Shown: one piece after another, positions 14,102 through 23,025 of the stretch
Position numbering within the stretch: position 1 is the first letter of the stretch
How the letters are laid out: each line of letters opens with the position of its first letter
Assembly: GCA_020025475.1 (NCBI GenBank)
Contig: JAHHSA010000008.1
Span: 1-47,070, forward strand
Direction: 5' to 3'
Origin: Oscillibacter sp.
Lineage (GTDB): Bacteria; Bacillota; Clostridia; Oscillospirales; Oscillospiraceae
DNA length: 47,070 nt
Notes under the pieces: model-generated
The model's input: the letters and a program-made list of their open reading frames with translations, nothing else
What the model was told of the DNA's origin: nothing
Databases searched by the model: none
Translations under genes and position numbers: made by a program

Positions 14102-16873
14102 ATGGAAAAAGCGTTACTCATCAATTCGGTAGAGTCCTTTGAAGAAGCATTGCCTATTATTCGTGCTGCACAGGAAGAATATTCTCATTTTACACAGGAG
14201 CAGGTCGATACCATCTGCGAGAAGGCCGCCATGGCTGTCTCAAAAATGCGTATTCCCCTGGCCAAGATGGCCTGCGACGAAACCGGCTACGGGATCGTCG
14301 TGGATAAGGTTGTGAAGAATCAGTATGCCTCTGAGCATATCTGGAACTATATGCGCCACAAGAAGACCTGCGGTGTCATTGAGGAGAACCCGGCATTCGG
14401 CACCAAGCGGATTGCCTCCCCCAAGGGTGTTATCGCAGCGATTACGCCTACCACCAATCCCACCTCCACCACCATTTATAAAATCATGCTGGCCCTGAAG
14501 ACCAGAAATGCCATGATTCTCTCCCCGCACCCACACGCCGTGAATTGTTCCATCGCCGCCGCAAAGATCATGCGCGATGCAGCCATTGAGGCAGGTATGC
14601 CTCCTCACGTTCTGAGCTGGATCTCGGAGCCCAGCCTGGAGATCTCCGACATTCTGATGAAGAAGGTCGATCTGATCATGGCAACCGGCGGCTCCGGCAT
14701 GGTGCACGCCGCTTATTCCTCCGGTACCCCCGCCATCGGCGTCGGCCCCGGCAACTGCAACGTGGTCATCGACGAGAGCGCCGATCTGCGCACCGCCGTG
14801 GAGTCCATCATTCACTCCAAGACCTTCGATAACGGCATGATCTGCGCCACTGAGCAGCATATCACCGTTGTGGACTCCGTTTATGACGAGGTCAAGGCTC
14901 TGTTCCAGGAGGCCCGCTGCTACTTCCTGAACGACGAAGAGGCCGTCAAGGTCGCTGAGGTGTTCTTCAATCCGAAGAACCACGGTGTAAAGCCTGCCGC
15001 GGTGGGCCAGACCGCTGTTCGCCTGGCTGAGATGGCCGGCATCAGCGTGCCCCGGGAGACCAAGGTCCTGATCTATGAGACCAGCGACACCTGCCACGAT
15101 AACCCCTGGGCCAACGAGAAGCTGACCACCCTGTTGGGTATGTATCGCGCCAAGGATCTGGACGAGGCATTTGACATCTGCGAAAAGCTGGTGTTTGAGG
15201 GCGGTGCAGGCCACTCCGCCGCTCTGCACATCGATCCTACCAGAGAAGAGGACATCGTCCGCTTTGGTGAGAGGATGAAGGCCGGTCGCATCATCATCAA
15301 TACTCCCGCTTGCTTCGGTGGTCTGGGAGATCTCTATAACTTCGACATAGCTCCGTCCCTGACCCTGGGGCCCGGCGCCGTCGGCCACTCCGCATACATG
15401 GGCAACACCCAGTACGAGCAGCTGCTTGATATCAAGGTGGTGGCCATGCGCAAAGAGAATATGCTCTGGCTGCAGCTGCCCAAGAAGGTCTATCACAAGA
15501 CCGGCTGCACGCCCGTTGCTCTGCGCGAGATGAAGCACGTCTACAATTTCAAGCGTGCCTTCCTGATTACCGACGCCACGCTGTATGGACTGGGTGCCTG
15601 CGATGCCATTTTGAAGCAGCTGCATGAGATGGGCATTGAGACTGCCGAATTCTTCGACATTCAGGTCGATCCTCAGATTCAGGATGCCATGAAGGGCCTG
15701 CCCAAGATGAACGAGTTCCAGCCCGACGTCATCATTGCCGTGGGCGGCGGCTCGGCAATCGATACCGCAAAGATTATGTGGATCATGTACGAGCACCCCG
15801 AAGAGGGCTTCCTGGACATGGCCACCATTTTCCTGGATATCCGTAAGAGAATCCGCTTCTTCCCCCAGATGGGTCAGAAGGCCAAGTTGGTCTGCATCCC
15901 AACCACCGCCGGTACCGGCTCCGAGTGCACACCTTACACCATTATTTCCGATGCCAACACCGGCATGAAGTGGCCGTTGATCGGCTACGAGATGATGCCC
16001 GAAATGGCCATCATTGATGCGGACAACATGATGACCCTGCCTCCCAGAGCCACCCAGGCGTCCGGCTACGACGTGCTGACCCACGCTGTCGAGGCCTATG
16101 TCTCCACCTTCGCCACTGAGTACACAGACGGCTTCTGCACAGAGGCCACCCGGTTGGTCTTTGACTACCTGCCCAGAGCCTATCAGTCCGCCTTCAAGGG
16201 TGCGAAGCCCGACCCCGAGGCTCGTGAGAAGATGGCTGACGCCTCCGCCCTGGCCGGTATTGCATTTGCAAACGCCATGCTGGGCATCAACCACTCCCTG
16301 TCTCATAAGCTGGGCGGCTGGTTCCATATTCCTCACGGTACCGCCAATGCTCTGCTGTTCCCGTTTGTCTGCCGCTTCAATGCCCAGAGACACCCCTATC
16401 ACATGGGTACGTTCTCTCAGTATAAATATCCTCAGGCCTTTGAGCGCTATGTCAAGCTGGGCGAGCTGATTGGCGTGAAGGGTGCCACCGACGAGGAGAC
16501 CTTCGAGAACTTTGTCAAGGCATCTGAGGACCTGAAGAAGGCCATCGACATCCCCGAAACCATTTGTGACTGGCTGTGCATGGCGCATCCTGAGAAATCC
16601 GCGGAGGAATGGGAATCCGAGTTCCTGGCAGCTGTGGACCAGATGTCCGAGTGGGCCTTCCACGATGCCTGCACTGGCTGCAATCCTGTCTATCCCACCA
16701 TTGGCGAGCTGAAGGGCTGCTACCTGCGTGCCTTCTACGGCAACGAGAAGTACGCCGAGAAGTACGGTGACGCTTTGGAGCTGGAGGTCAACCTGCCTCT
16801 GGATACCCACGCTTCCTACCCCGCAGGCCTGTCCATTGACCTGGGCGTCGAGAAGACCGGCGGTTTCAACTAA
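14102..16873 (+). CDS. adhE: bifunctional acetaldehyde-CoA/alcohol dehydrogenase AdhE
   Basis: A 923-residue fusion enzyme reducing acetyl-CoA to acetaldehyde and then ethanol, regenerating NAD in fermentation; relatives form cytoplasmic filaments (spirosomes). Residues 1 to about 450 are the aldehyde dehydrogenase part with catalytic Cys248 in DNGMICATEQH. From about 465 follows the iron-dependent alcohol dehydrogenase part with GGGSAID (548-554), PTTAGTGSE, and the four metal ligands Asp657, His661, His731 and His745 in the expected pattern (DVLTH; NHSLSH; HIPHG). It is somewhat longer than the usual 860-890 residues. Start: ATG 14102 lies eight bases after AAGGAGG, while in-frame ATG 14096 is only two bases from it. 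A truncated paralogue of its C-terminal domain follows 91 bp downstream. Confidence 0.97.
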   Translation: MEKALLINSVESFEEALPIIRAAQEEYSHFTQEQVDTICEKAAMAVSKMRIPLAKMACDETGYGIVVDKVVKNQYASEHIWNYMRHKKTCGVIEENPAFGTKRIASPKGVIAAITPTTNPTSTTIYKIMLALKTRNAMILSPHPHAVNCSIAAAKIMRDAAIEAGMPPHVLSWISEPSLEISDILMKKVDLIMATGGSGMVHAAYSSGTPAIGVGPGNCNVVIDESADLRTAVESIIHSKTFDNGMICATEQHITVVDSVYDEVKALFQEARCYFLNDEEAVKVAEVFFNPKNHGVKPAAVGQTAVRLAEMAGISVPRETKVLIYETSDTCHDNPWANEKLTTLLGMYRAKDLDEAFDICEKLVFEGGAGHSAALHIDPTREEDIVRFGERMKAGRIIINTPACFGGLGDLYNFDIAPSLTLGPGAVGHSAYMGNTQYEQLLDIKVVAMRKENMLWLQLPKKVYHKTGCTPVALREMKHVYNFKRAFLITDATLYGLGACDAILKQLHEMGIETAEFFDIQVDPQIQDAMKGLPKMNEFQPDVIIAVGGGSAIDTAKIMWIMYEHPEEGFLDMATIFLDIRKRIRFFPQMGQKAKLVCIPTTAGTGSECTPYTIISDANTGMKWPLIGYEMMPEMAIIDADNMMTLPPRATQASGYDVLTHAVEAYVSTFATEYTDGFCTEATRLVFDYLPRAYQSAFKGAKPDPEAREKMADASALAGIAFANAMLGINHSLSHKLGGWFHIPHGTANALLFPFVCRFNAQRHPYHMGTFSQYKYPQAFERYVKLGELIGVKGATDEETFENFVKASEDLKKAIDIPETICDWLCMAHPEKSAEEWESEFLAAVDQMSEWAFHDACTGCNPVYPTIGELKGCYLRAFYGNEKYAEKYGDALELEVNLPLDTHASYPAGLSIDLGVEKTGGFN

Positions 16874-16912
16874 TTCATCCACGGCAGCGAAAATTCTCCG
16901 TTATATTTTTCC

Positions 16913-16937
16913 GGGGAGCCGAGTCTCTCGGCTCCCC
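16913..16937 (+). terminator. hairpin between adhE and its paralogue
   Basis: GGGGAGCCGAG (16913-16923) pairs with CTCGGCTCCCC (16927-16937), an 11-bp perfect stem with a 3-base loop. No U-run follows, so it may protect the adhE mRNA end or partly attenuate rather than fully terminate. Confidence 0.5.
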
Positions 16938-16964
16938 CCGCTTACTCAGAAATGGGGTTAACCG

Positions 16965-17879
16965 ATGTATAAGCTGAATTTACCGAAAAAGGTATACTTT
17001 AAAAGCGGCTCTTTCCCGGTAGCCCTGCGGGAGCTGACGGAAGTATATCACCTGAATCGCGTCTACATTGTCAGTGATCAGAATCTATATACCACGGGCA
17101 TTGTCTCGCCGGTCATCCGCTGGTTGGAAGCCAAGGGAATGCGTACTGCGGAGTATTTCTCCATCAGCGGTGTTCCCACATTTGCCAATCTGCGCAGCGC
17201 CATGCCCTCCATTCTGGAATTCCAGCCCGATGTGATTTTGGGTGTGGGCGGTGGCAGTGCCATGAGCGCCGCCAAGGCCCTGTGGGCGCTGTATGAGAAT
17301 CCCTCGCTGGACCTGTCTGCGGCGGTGGAGGACCCCTCATTGCTCCGTACGGGAGAGAAGGCGCAACTGGTCCTGGTTGCCACCTCCTTCGGAAGCGGTG
17401 CCCAAAACTCCCCCTATGCCGTCCTGCAGGACGACGACGGCAAGCCGGTGCAGCTGGACGCCCCGTGCCTCATGCCCCTGATTTCCAGCACAGATGCCGA
17501 TTTCACCGCATCCATGACCGCTCAGCAGGTCCATACCGCCGCAGCCAAAACCCTGGCCCAGGCCATGCGGGCACTTGCCGCTGAGGATTGCTGTGAATAT
17601 CCCGCTGGTCTTCTGGGCGAGGCCATTCAAATCATTCTCCGGTATCTGCCCGACGCTGAAAAAGGCTGCCCAGCCGCCAGGGAAAAGCTGCATGATGCCG
17701 CAGGCATTGCCGGTGCAGCTTATGGCAATGTCACGCTGCCTGCCGATCCCAGCGTCCGTCTGACCCCCATGGCCGGTGCAGACCTGACCACCAACAGCCG
17801 TGTCATCTATCTGGCCCGAGTGGCAGGCTATCCCGATGCCGCCGCCCTGGTGAATACCTGCGAGGCAATCTATTTGTAA
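16965..17879 (+). CDS. iron-alcohol-dehydrogenase-like pseudoenzyme, paralogue of the AdhE C-terminal domain
   Basis: A 304-residue protein clearly homologous to the Fe-ADH half of the adjacent AdhE: YKLNLPKKVYFKSG, PVALRELTEVY, EFQPDVILGVGGGSAMSAAKALW align directly with it. The first (nucleotide-binding) half is conserved, but GGGSAID has become GGGSAMS, PTTAGTGSE has become ATSFGSGAQ, and none of the four metal ligands remains: the DVLTH position aligns to a segment without Asp or His, and the HSLSH/HIPHG block is absent. It is about 80 residues shorter than a normal Fe-ADH domain. It has an intact frame, a GGGG-type ribosome binding site before ATG 16965 and its own terminator. Catalysis looks impossible; a regulatory or structural role with AdhE is an inference. 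Decay toward a pseudogene is the alternative. Confidence 0.8.
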   Translation: MYKLNLPKKVYFKSGSFPVALRELTEVYHLNRVYIVSDQNLYTTGIVSPVIRWLEAKGMRTAEYFSISGVPTFANLRSAMPSILEFQPDVILGVGGGSAMSAAKALWALYENPSLDLSAAVEDPSLLRTGEKAQLVLVATSFGSGAQNSPYAVLQDDDGKPVQLDAPCLMPLISSTDADFTASMTAQQVHTAAAKTLAQAMRALAAEDCCEYPAGLLGEAIQIILRYLPDAEKGCPAAREKLHDAAGIAGAAYGNVTLPADPSVRLTPMAGADLTTNSRVIYLARVAGYPDAAALVNTCEAIYL

Positions 17880-17900
17880 CGCACCGTCTATACAAAAATT

Positions 17901-17935
17901 GCTCCCCGGTACAACCGCATCCGGGGAGCGTTTTT
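17901..17935 (+). terminator. rho-independent terminator after the adhE paralogue
   Basis: GCTCCCCGG (17901-17909) and CCGGGGAGC (17921-17929) form a 9-bp stem followed by GTTTTT on the plus strand. Confidence 0.9.
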
Positions 17936-18104
17936 GCGTAGCACACCAACTCAACATCCTGCTCAAAGGCGGCCATACTGAGAGAACATGGATCTGAATC
18001 CGCTGAGCGGTGACACTTCGCCCTGCGGGACGAGCCCTGGCCGCACACCTATTTCAACTTCCCTGTAACCCAGCACGTGAAACGTCCTGCACCATGATTC
18101 TGTA

Positions 18105-18142
18105 AAAAATCCCGGAACGTCCATAGACGTTCCGGGATTTTA
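18105..18142 (-). terminator. terminator of the AGCS symporter gene
   Basis: AATCCCGGAACGTC pairs with GACGTTCCGGGATT around a short loop at 18122-18125; A-runs and T-runs flank both sides, so it can work on the minus strand (read out TTTTTTACAG) and perhaps also on the plus strand. Confidence 0.9.
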
Positions 18143-18165
18143 AGGTTATGTCACGGCAGGCCGGC

Positions 18166-19542
18166 TCAATCCTTGAAATACTCCTTGGTGATCTTTACCA
18201 CCACGCCGCTGAGCAGCAGCAGTGCAATCAGATTTGGGATGGCCATAAGGCCGTTGAGGGTATCAGTGAGCTCCCACATCAGCGTACCGGAGCCAATCGT
18301 ACCAAGCAGGCTCACAATCACATAGATGATCTTAAATGTCAGGATGGCGCGCTGATTCTCGCCGGTCAGGTAACCCCAGCAGCGCTCACCATAATAGCTC
18401 CAACCCACCAGGGTGGTAATAGAGAAGAAGATGATGCTGAGGTTAATGATCTTTCCGCCCAGAGTGCCAGGGAGGATGGCGTTGAAGGCAGCAGCAGCCG
18501 CCGCACCGTTGGAGACGAAGTTGTCCAGACCGCCGGGCATGGTGTAAACGCCGGAGAGAATCACGGTGAGGGCCGTAATGGTGCAGATGATGATGGTATC
18601 CACAAAGACCTCAAAGATGCCCCAGACAGCCTGCTCTGCAGGCTCCTGTGCAGAGGAAGCCGCATGGGCGATAGGTGCTGAACCCAGACCGGCCTCATTG
18701 GAGAAAACACCCCTTGCAAAGCCCTGGCGCATTGCCAGCAAAATGGCATAGCCAAAGACACCGCCGCCCACAGCCTGAAAGCTGAATGCGCTCTTGAAAA
18801 TCAATGCCAGCGCAGCGGGAACATCGGAAATCCGCAGCACAATGACCGCCAACCCTGCCAGAATGTAAAAGAGGGCCATAAACGGCACCAAATAGGCGGT
18901 CACCTGGCCGATTCTCTGAACACCGCCCAGGGTGATAACTGCCAGCAGGATTGCCAGCAGCACACCGGTGATCATCGGCTTCAAGCCAAAGAGACTCTGC
19001 ATGGCACCGCCAATCTCACTGGCCTGAGCAATATTACCCACACCAAAGGCGGCAATGCCTGCCAACAGGGCAAAGGCGACCGCCAGCGGCTTCCACTTCT
19101 TTCCCAGGCCCTTTTCAATGTAGTACATGGGGCCGCCCTTATAGGTCCCGTCCGCCTCCGTAATGCGGTAGCGGATGGCCAGCACAATCTCTGCGTACTT
19201 GGTGCACATGCCGAAGAACGCAGAGACCCACATCCAGAACACGGCACCAGGCCCCCCCACAAACACGGCGCCGGTAACGCCGGCGATATTGCCGGTGCCC
19301 ACCGTACCGGCCAGAGCGGTGGCAACCGCCTGGAAGGGGGAGAGGTTATTGCCGTGGTTTTTATCCCTCTTGCGGAACAGGGTGCAGATGGTGTTCTTAA
19401 AGATGAACGGAGCCTTTCGGATCTGCAGGAAGCCGGTACGGCAAGTCAGATAAACACCGGTACCCACCAACAGAAGCAGCATCACTGGTCCCCATACAAA
19501 GGCGTTGATCACGTCATTGATCTCTGTAATTTTTTCCACCAT
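18166..19542 (-). CDS. AGCS-family alanine/glycine:sodium symporter
   Basis: A 458-residue inner-membrane protein with about 11 spans. Family signatures seen: NDVINAFVWGPVMLLLLVGTGVYL at the N-terminus, ATALAGTVGTGNIAGVTGAV (around 85-105), GGPGAVFWMWVSAFFGM and ARGVFSNEAGLGSAPIAHAAS (around 290). The family imports alanine or glycine with sodium or protons. ATG 19542 is chosen for GAGGAG eight bases before it. It stands alone with its own promoter (19647-19674) and terminator. Which amino acid it carries cannot be told. Confidence 0.92.
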   Translation of the reverse strand: MVEKITEINDVINAFVWGPVMLLLLVGTGVYLTCRTGFLQIRKAPFIFKNTICTLFRKRDKNHGNNLSPFQAVATALAGTVGTGNIAGVTGAVFVGGPGAVFWMWVSAFFGMCTKYAEIVLAIRYRITEADGTYKGGPMYYIEKGLGKKWKPLAVAFALLAGIAAFGVGNIAQASEIGGAMQSLFGLKPMITGVLLAILLAVITLGGVQRIGQVTAYLVPFMALFYILAGLAVIVLRISDVPAALALIFKSAFSFQAVGGGVFGYAILLAMRQGFARGVFSNEAGLGSAPIAHAASSAQEPAEQAVWGIFEVFVDTIIICTITALTVILSGVYTMPGGLDNFVSNGAAAAAAFNAILPGTLGGKIINLSIIFFSITTLVGWSYYGERCWGYLTGENQRAILTFKIIYVIVSLLGTIGSGTLMWELTDTLNGLMAIPNLIALLLLSGVVVKITKEYFKD

Positions 19543-19646
19543 AAACGTTTCTCCTCGGATTGCAGTAGAGCGCACACAATCGCCGCCTGTCCCATTGCGC
19601 GATCAGTTCTACGCAGTGGGTTCTGCTTTTTTACATAAATGTATTT

Positions 19647-19674
19647 ATTGTATCACAGCAGGTTAATTTGTCAA
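19647..19674 (-). promoter_or_regulatory. sigma-A promoter of the AGCS symporter gene
   Basis: Minus strand TTGACA (19669-19674), 16-bp spacer, TACAAT (19647-19652), about 100 bp before the start codon. Confidence 0.7.
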
Positions 19675-19721
19675 TTTATTAAGGAATGTTTTGTACACTT
19701 TACCCGTTTTTGCGGATGATG

Positions 19722-19754
19722 GAAAAAGGTCCGGCATCGAAATGACGCCGGACC
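19722..19754 (-). terminator. terminator of the SSS symporter gene
   Basis: GGTCCGGC (19728-19735) and GCCGGACC (19747-19754) form an 8-bp stem; on the minus strand TTTTTCC follows directly. Confidence 0.85.
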
Positions 19755-19780
19755 CGTATACACAGGAACAAAAAGAAAGC

Positions 19781-21499
19781 TTACTGCTCTGCCGCCATGG
19801 TGACAGCAGCTTCCTGCCGCTCCGCATAGCGCTGATAGGTAGAGGTATCGCTCTTGCCAAAGCCCAGGGGAGAAAAGGCCACATAGACCAGCAGCATGAT
19901 GACCAGGGTAATGGTAGCCCAAAAGGGGCCGCGTTTCCAGGGAGTCAGATCCACAGCACCTGCATCCTTGAGGATGAAATCGCTGGCACGGGGCTTCACC
20001 TTCACGATGATCCACATCAGCAGCATATCAAAGACAAACAGGATCGCGGTAAAGTAGAGATAGTGCACATTCTTGAGTGCGGGAATCATGCTCCGCAGGC
20101 CGAACTGCAGGAAGAAGTACAGCACCACATGGACGGGAATAACCACCTTGGCTGCTATGGAAGGCACCTTTTTCCAGAAAAAGCCGCACAGCAGACAAAC
20201 GAAAATGGGGGTGTTGAAGGCTGCGAAGGCGGAGTTGACAAAGCTGGTGATGCCGCCCATGTACAGCATGAAGGGAGCCATAATGGTGGAAATCACAGCC
20301 ACAACCGTACCGAAGTTCTGGCCGATCTTCACCATGCGCGCGTCAGACGCCTCGGGATTGAAGATAGGCCGGTGAATGTCCAGTGCGTAGATGGTGGAGG
20401 CGGAGTTCAGCACAGAGTTGAAAGAGGACAGGATCGCGCCGAACATAACAGCAGCAAAGAAGCCCAGCAGAGGCTTGGGCATGACCTCCGTCACCAGCAT
20501 GGGATAGGCAGAGTCGCCGCTGCCCCAATCCTGCCCGGGATAGGCCAGCGCGCAGATGACACCGGGAATGACGATAATCAAGGGCGTCATGATCTTGAAA
20601 AAGCCAGCCAGGACAGCGCCCTTCTGCGCCTCCTTCAGATTCTTGGCGCCGAATGCACGCTGGATAATAGACTGGTTGGTAGCCCAGAAGTACATGTTGT
20701 TTACCAGCAGACCGGTGAGCAGCAGGGGCCACGGCAGCCAGGGCTCGGGTGCATTGACCTCGTTAATGGAGTTCAGCAGAGCCGGATCGGTATGAAGGAA
20801 CTTGGTGACACCATCCAGGAAGGTGCCGTCACCGCCCAGCTGGCCGGATAGAAACATCATGCCGAAGAAAGGCACCAGCAGACCGCCCAGAATCAGGCCA
20901 ATACCGTTGATGGAGTCGGACAGGGCAATGGCCTTCAGGCCGCCGAAAATGGCGTAAATGGAGCCCACAACGGCTGTCAGCACGCACACAATCGCAATGG
21001 CAGAAAAATAGGAGATGTGCAGAATCCTGTCCAGGCCGAAGATATTGACGAACACCTGGGCGCCGGCGTAGAGGATATTTGGCAGCATGATGATGACGTA
21101 GCTCAGCAGAACAATCAGAGAGACCAGTCTCCGGGTGCCGGCGTCATAGCGCTGCTCAAAGAACTCAGGGATGGTTGTCAGGCCGGTTTTCAGGTACTTG
21201 GGCATCAGGACAAAGGCCAGAATGCACAGTGCGATTGCGGAGGTAACCTCCCAGCCCATGGTGCTCATGCCCACCCGAACTGCCTGACCGTTGTTGCCGA
21301 CCAGCTGCTCAGCAGACAGGTTGGTCATCAGCAGGGACCCTGCAATCACGGGGCCTGTAAGGCCACGGCCGGCCAGATAATAGCCATCCTGGGTGTTCAG
21401 ATTGTCACCGCGGGTCTTCCACCAGGAAATCACTGCAACCAGTGCTGTGAAAACCACAAACGTGATCACGGTGAATGCCATCGAGTTCAAGAAATTCAT
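19781..21499 (-). CDS. SSS-family sodium:solute symporter
   Basis: A 572-residue membrane protein of the sodium:solute symporter (SGLT-like) family with about 14 spans. Seen: the N-terminal YYLAGRGLTGPVIAGSLLMTNLSAEQLVGNNG, which carries the unwound first core helix, GSIYAIFGGLKAIALSD, and a late FFGAILSSFNSVLNSASTIYALDIHRP segment (around 365-390) with the conserved serines of the sodium site. The length and motifs resemble the YidK/vSGLT branch that carries sugars, but the substrate is not assignable. The gene is monocistronic with promoter 21645-21673 and its own terminator. Confidence 0.9.
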   Translation of the reverse strand: MNFLNSMAFTVITFVVFTALVAVISWWKTRGDNLNTQDGYYLAGRGLTGPVIAGSLLMTNLSAEQLVGNNGQAVRVGMSTMGWEVTSAIALCILAFVLMPKYLKTGLTTIPEFFEQRYDAGTRRLVSLIVLLSYVIIMLPNILYAGAQVFVNIFGLDRILHISYFSAIAIVCVLTAVVGSIYAIFGGLKAIALSDSINGIGLILGGLLVPFFGMMFLSGQLGGDGTFLDGVTKFLHTDPALLNSINEVNAPEPWLPWPLLLTGLLVNNMYFWATNQSIIQRAFGAKNLKEAQKGAVLAGFFKIMTPLIIVIPGVICALAYPGQDWGSGDSAYPMLVTEVMPKPLLGFFAAVMFGAILSSFNSVLNSASTIYALDIHRPIFNPEASDARMVKIGQNFGTVVAVISTIMAPFMLYMGGITSFVNSAFAAFNTPIFVCLLCGFFWKKVPSIAAKVVIPVHVVLYFFLQFGLRSMIPALKNVHYLYFTAILFVFDMLLMWIIVKVKPRASDFILKDAGAVDLTPWKRGPFWATITLVIMLLVYVAFSPLGFGKSDTSTYQRYAERQEAAVTMAAEQ

Positions 21500-21644
21500 G
21501 TTTGACTCCCCTTCAATTTTATTTTATGAGAAGAGAGCACTCACAGATCCCTCTTCCAGAATACGTCGGCTGCCGCTTTCCCGATGTCACGGCAATTCTC
21601 CAAATTTGCACAACCCATGTGCGCTGTTTTTTGTCAGCTTTAGT

Positions 21645-21673
21645 AGAATACAACAAATCCTCTGAAATTGCAA
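21645..21673 (-). promoter_or_regulatory. sigma-A promoter of the SSS symporter gene
   Basis: Minus strand TTGCAA (21668-21673), 17-bp spacer, TATTCT (21645-21650), leaving a leader of roughly 140 bases. Confidence 0.6.
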
Positions 21674-22097
21674 GAAAGGTTGCTGATTTTTGGTCTTTAA
21701 TACAAATCAGTTTGCGTACACAGTCCAGTAAAAGCAAATATTTCTTAACTATTCGTAAATAAATAATACCGTTTTACAATGTTTTTCCCGCAATTTCATG
21801 ACAAAGATGGGATTTTGAATCCGTGCACGCAACCACATAAAAAATGAAAATTTTCAAAAATATCACTGTTTTTAAAAACATTTTAACTTTAAGTCAGTTA
21901 TTATATCGTTTTCATTTCAAATTTCGCAAATTTTTGAAATTTTAAATACAGTTTATATAGTTTTTCTTTGTACAAATTGTGGATTTTTCAAAAGGTTTTA
22001 CATTTTACGCATTTTGTCCATGTCCTGCTCTTTTTCTGCCTGCCAGCAGCAGGAGTTATCGTTTTTCAGCGGCTGAATTCTCAGAACAACCCATAAA

Positions 22098-22129
22098 ACC
22101 GCCCCGGTTTCCTGAGAAACCGGGGCGGT
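22098..22129 (-). terminator. strong terminator-like hairpin downstream of the KdpDE-like pair
   Basis: ACCGCCCCGGTTTC (22098-22111) and GAAACCGGGGCGGT (22116-22129) form a perfect 14-bp stem with a CTGA loop. On the minus strand the stem ends in TTTTATGGG, so it can end the response-regulator transcript about 190 bases after its stop codon. Confidence 0.7.
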
Positions 22130-22180
22130 CAGAGGCCTATATATTTGCGGCAGACTTTTTCTCGTGAGTGCGGGGAATGT

Positions 22181-22206
22181 GTACAAGGGGTGCAGTCCCC
22201 TTGTAC
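22181..22206. other. 10-bp perfect hairpin downstream of the response regulator
   Basis: GTACAAGGGG (22181-22190) pairs with CCCCTTGTAC (22197-22206) over a 6-base loop. There is no U-run on either side. It might be part of a structured 3' untranslated region or a small dispersed repeat. Confidence 0.4.
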
Positions 22207-22317
22207 GCAGAATCTGATCCAATTTCAACTTTTAAAGAAGTTACAAATGTGCACACAGCTTATTGAAAAGGCTTTTACGACGAGCTGCACGCACCTACGG
22301 GGTTCTTCTTTTTCCGG

Positions 22318-23025
22318 TTAGTCTCCTTCTGCCATGCGGTAGCCCACGCCTACTTCCGTAAAGATATACTGGGGCTCCGCCGGGTTTTTCTCAATTTTCC
22401 GGCGAATATTGGCCATATTCACCCGCAGAATTTGATTGTTGGCTCCTGCCCGGGGTCCCCATAGTTCCTTGATGATATAGTCATAGGTCAGAACCTTTCC
22501 GGCATACTTGCCCAGCAGGGCCACCAGTCGAAACTCGCTGAGGGTCAGTTTGGCGTTCTCACCGCCCACCAGCACCTGATGCTTGTTGTAGTCGATGGTC
22601 AGCTCACCGACTGTGTAAGTTCCTCTCTGGGCAATCTCATCGTTGCCGAAGATGGTTCGGGTATGGCGGATGGCTGTGCGGACGCGGGCCAGCAGCTCAT
22701 CGGTTCCGAAAGGTTTGGTCAGATAGTCGTCCGCTCCCAAGTCCAGTGCCTCCACCTTGTCCTTTTCATGGGTACGGGCGGAGACCACCACCACAGGCAG
22801 ACTGGACCACGCCCGGACCTCCTTCAGTACGGACAGCCCGTCCATATCGGGCAGGCCCAGATCCAGAATGATGAGGTCTGGGCAGTGGGAGGAGATAATG
22901 GACATCGCCTCCTGGCCGGTACGGGCCTGAATGGCCTCATAGCCATTGTTGTTAAGAATGGTAGAGATAAACCGGGCAATGCGGGCTTCATCCTCCACAA
23001 TCAGGATCTTTTCACGTATGTTCAT
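22318..23025 (-). CDS. KdpE-like OmpR-family response regulator
   Basis: A 235-residue DNA-binding response regulator. The receiver domain (1-120) shows the acidic pair Glu11-Asp12, phosphoacceptor Asp55 in LIILDLGLPD and Lys104 in DDYLTKPFG; the C-terminal winged helix (about 135-235) ends with GAGYRM-like GVGYRMAEGD. Best resemblance is to KdpE, partner of KdpD. It overlaps the histidine kinase gene by 4 bp, so the two are translationally coupled. No kdpFABC potassium pump genes are in the window. Confidence 0.9.
   Translation of the reverse strand: MNIREKILIVEDEARIARFISTILNNNGYEAIQARTGQEAMSIISSHCPDLIILDLGLPDMDGLSVLKEVRAWSSLPVVVVSARTHEKDKVEALDLGADDYLTKPFGTDELLARVRTAIRHTRTIFGNDEIAQRGTYTVGELTIDYNKHQVLVGGENAKLTLSEFRLVALLGKYAGKVLTYDYIIKELWGPRAGANNQILRVNMANIRRKIEKNPAEPQYIFTEVGVGYRMAEGD

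Larger units (their letters stand above)
21500..22317. other. 818-bp gap: symporter promoter, AT-rich tract and two strong hairpins
   Basis: No gene is recognisable. About 21700-22020 is much richer in A and T than its surroundings, with A/T tracts and an imperfect inverted repeat, ATTTCAAA (21914-21921) with TTTGAAAT (21933-21940). The right part holds hairpins at 22098-22129 and 22181-22206. The left part carries the symporter promoter. Confidence 0.6.

Noticed and set aside
14240..16882. An 880-residue open frame on the strand opposite adhE.
   Set aside because: It mirrors adhE codon structure, has no family motif or ribosome binding site, and arises from GC-rich third positions in adhE.
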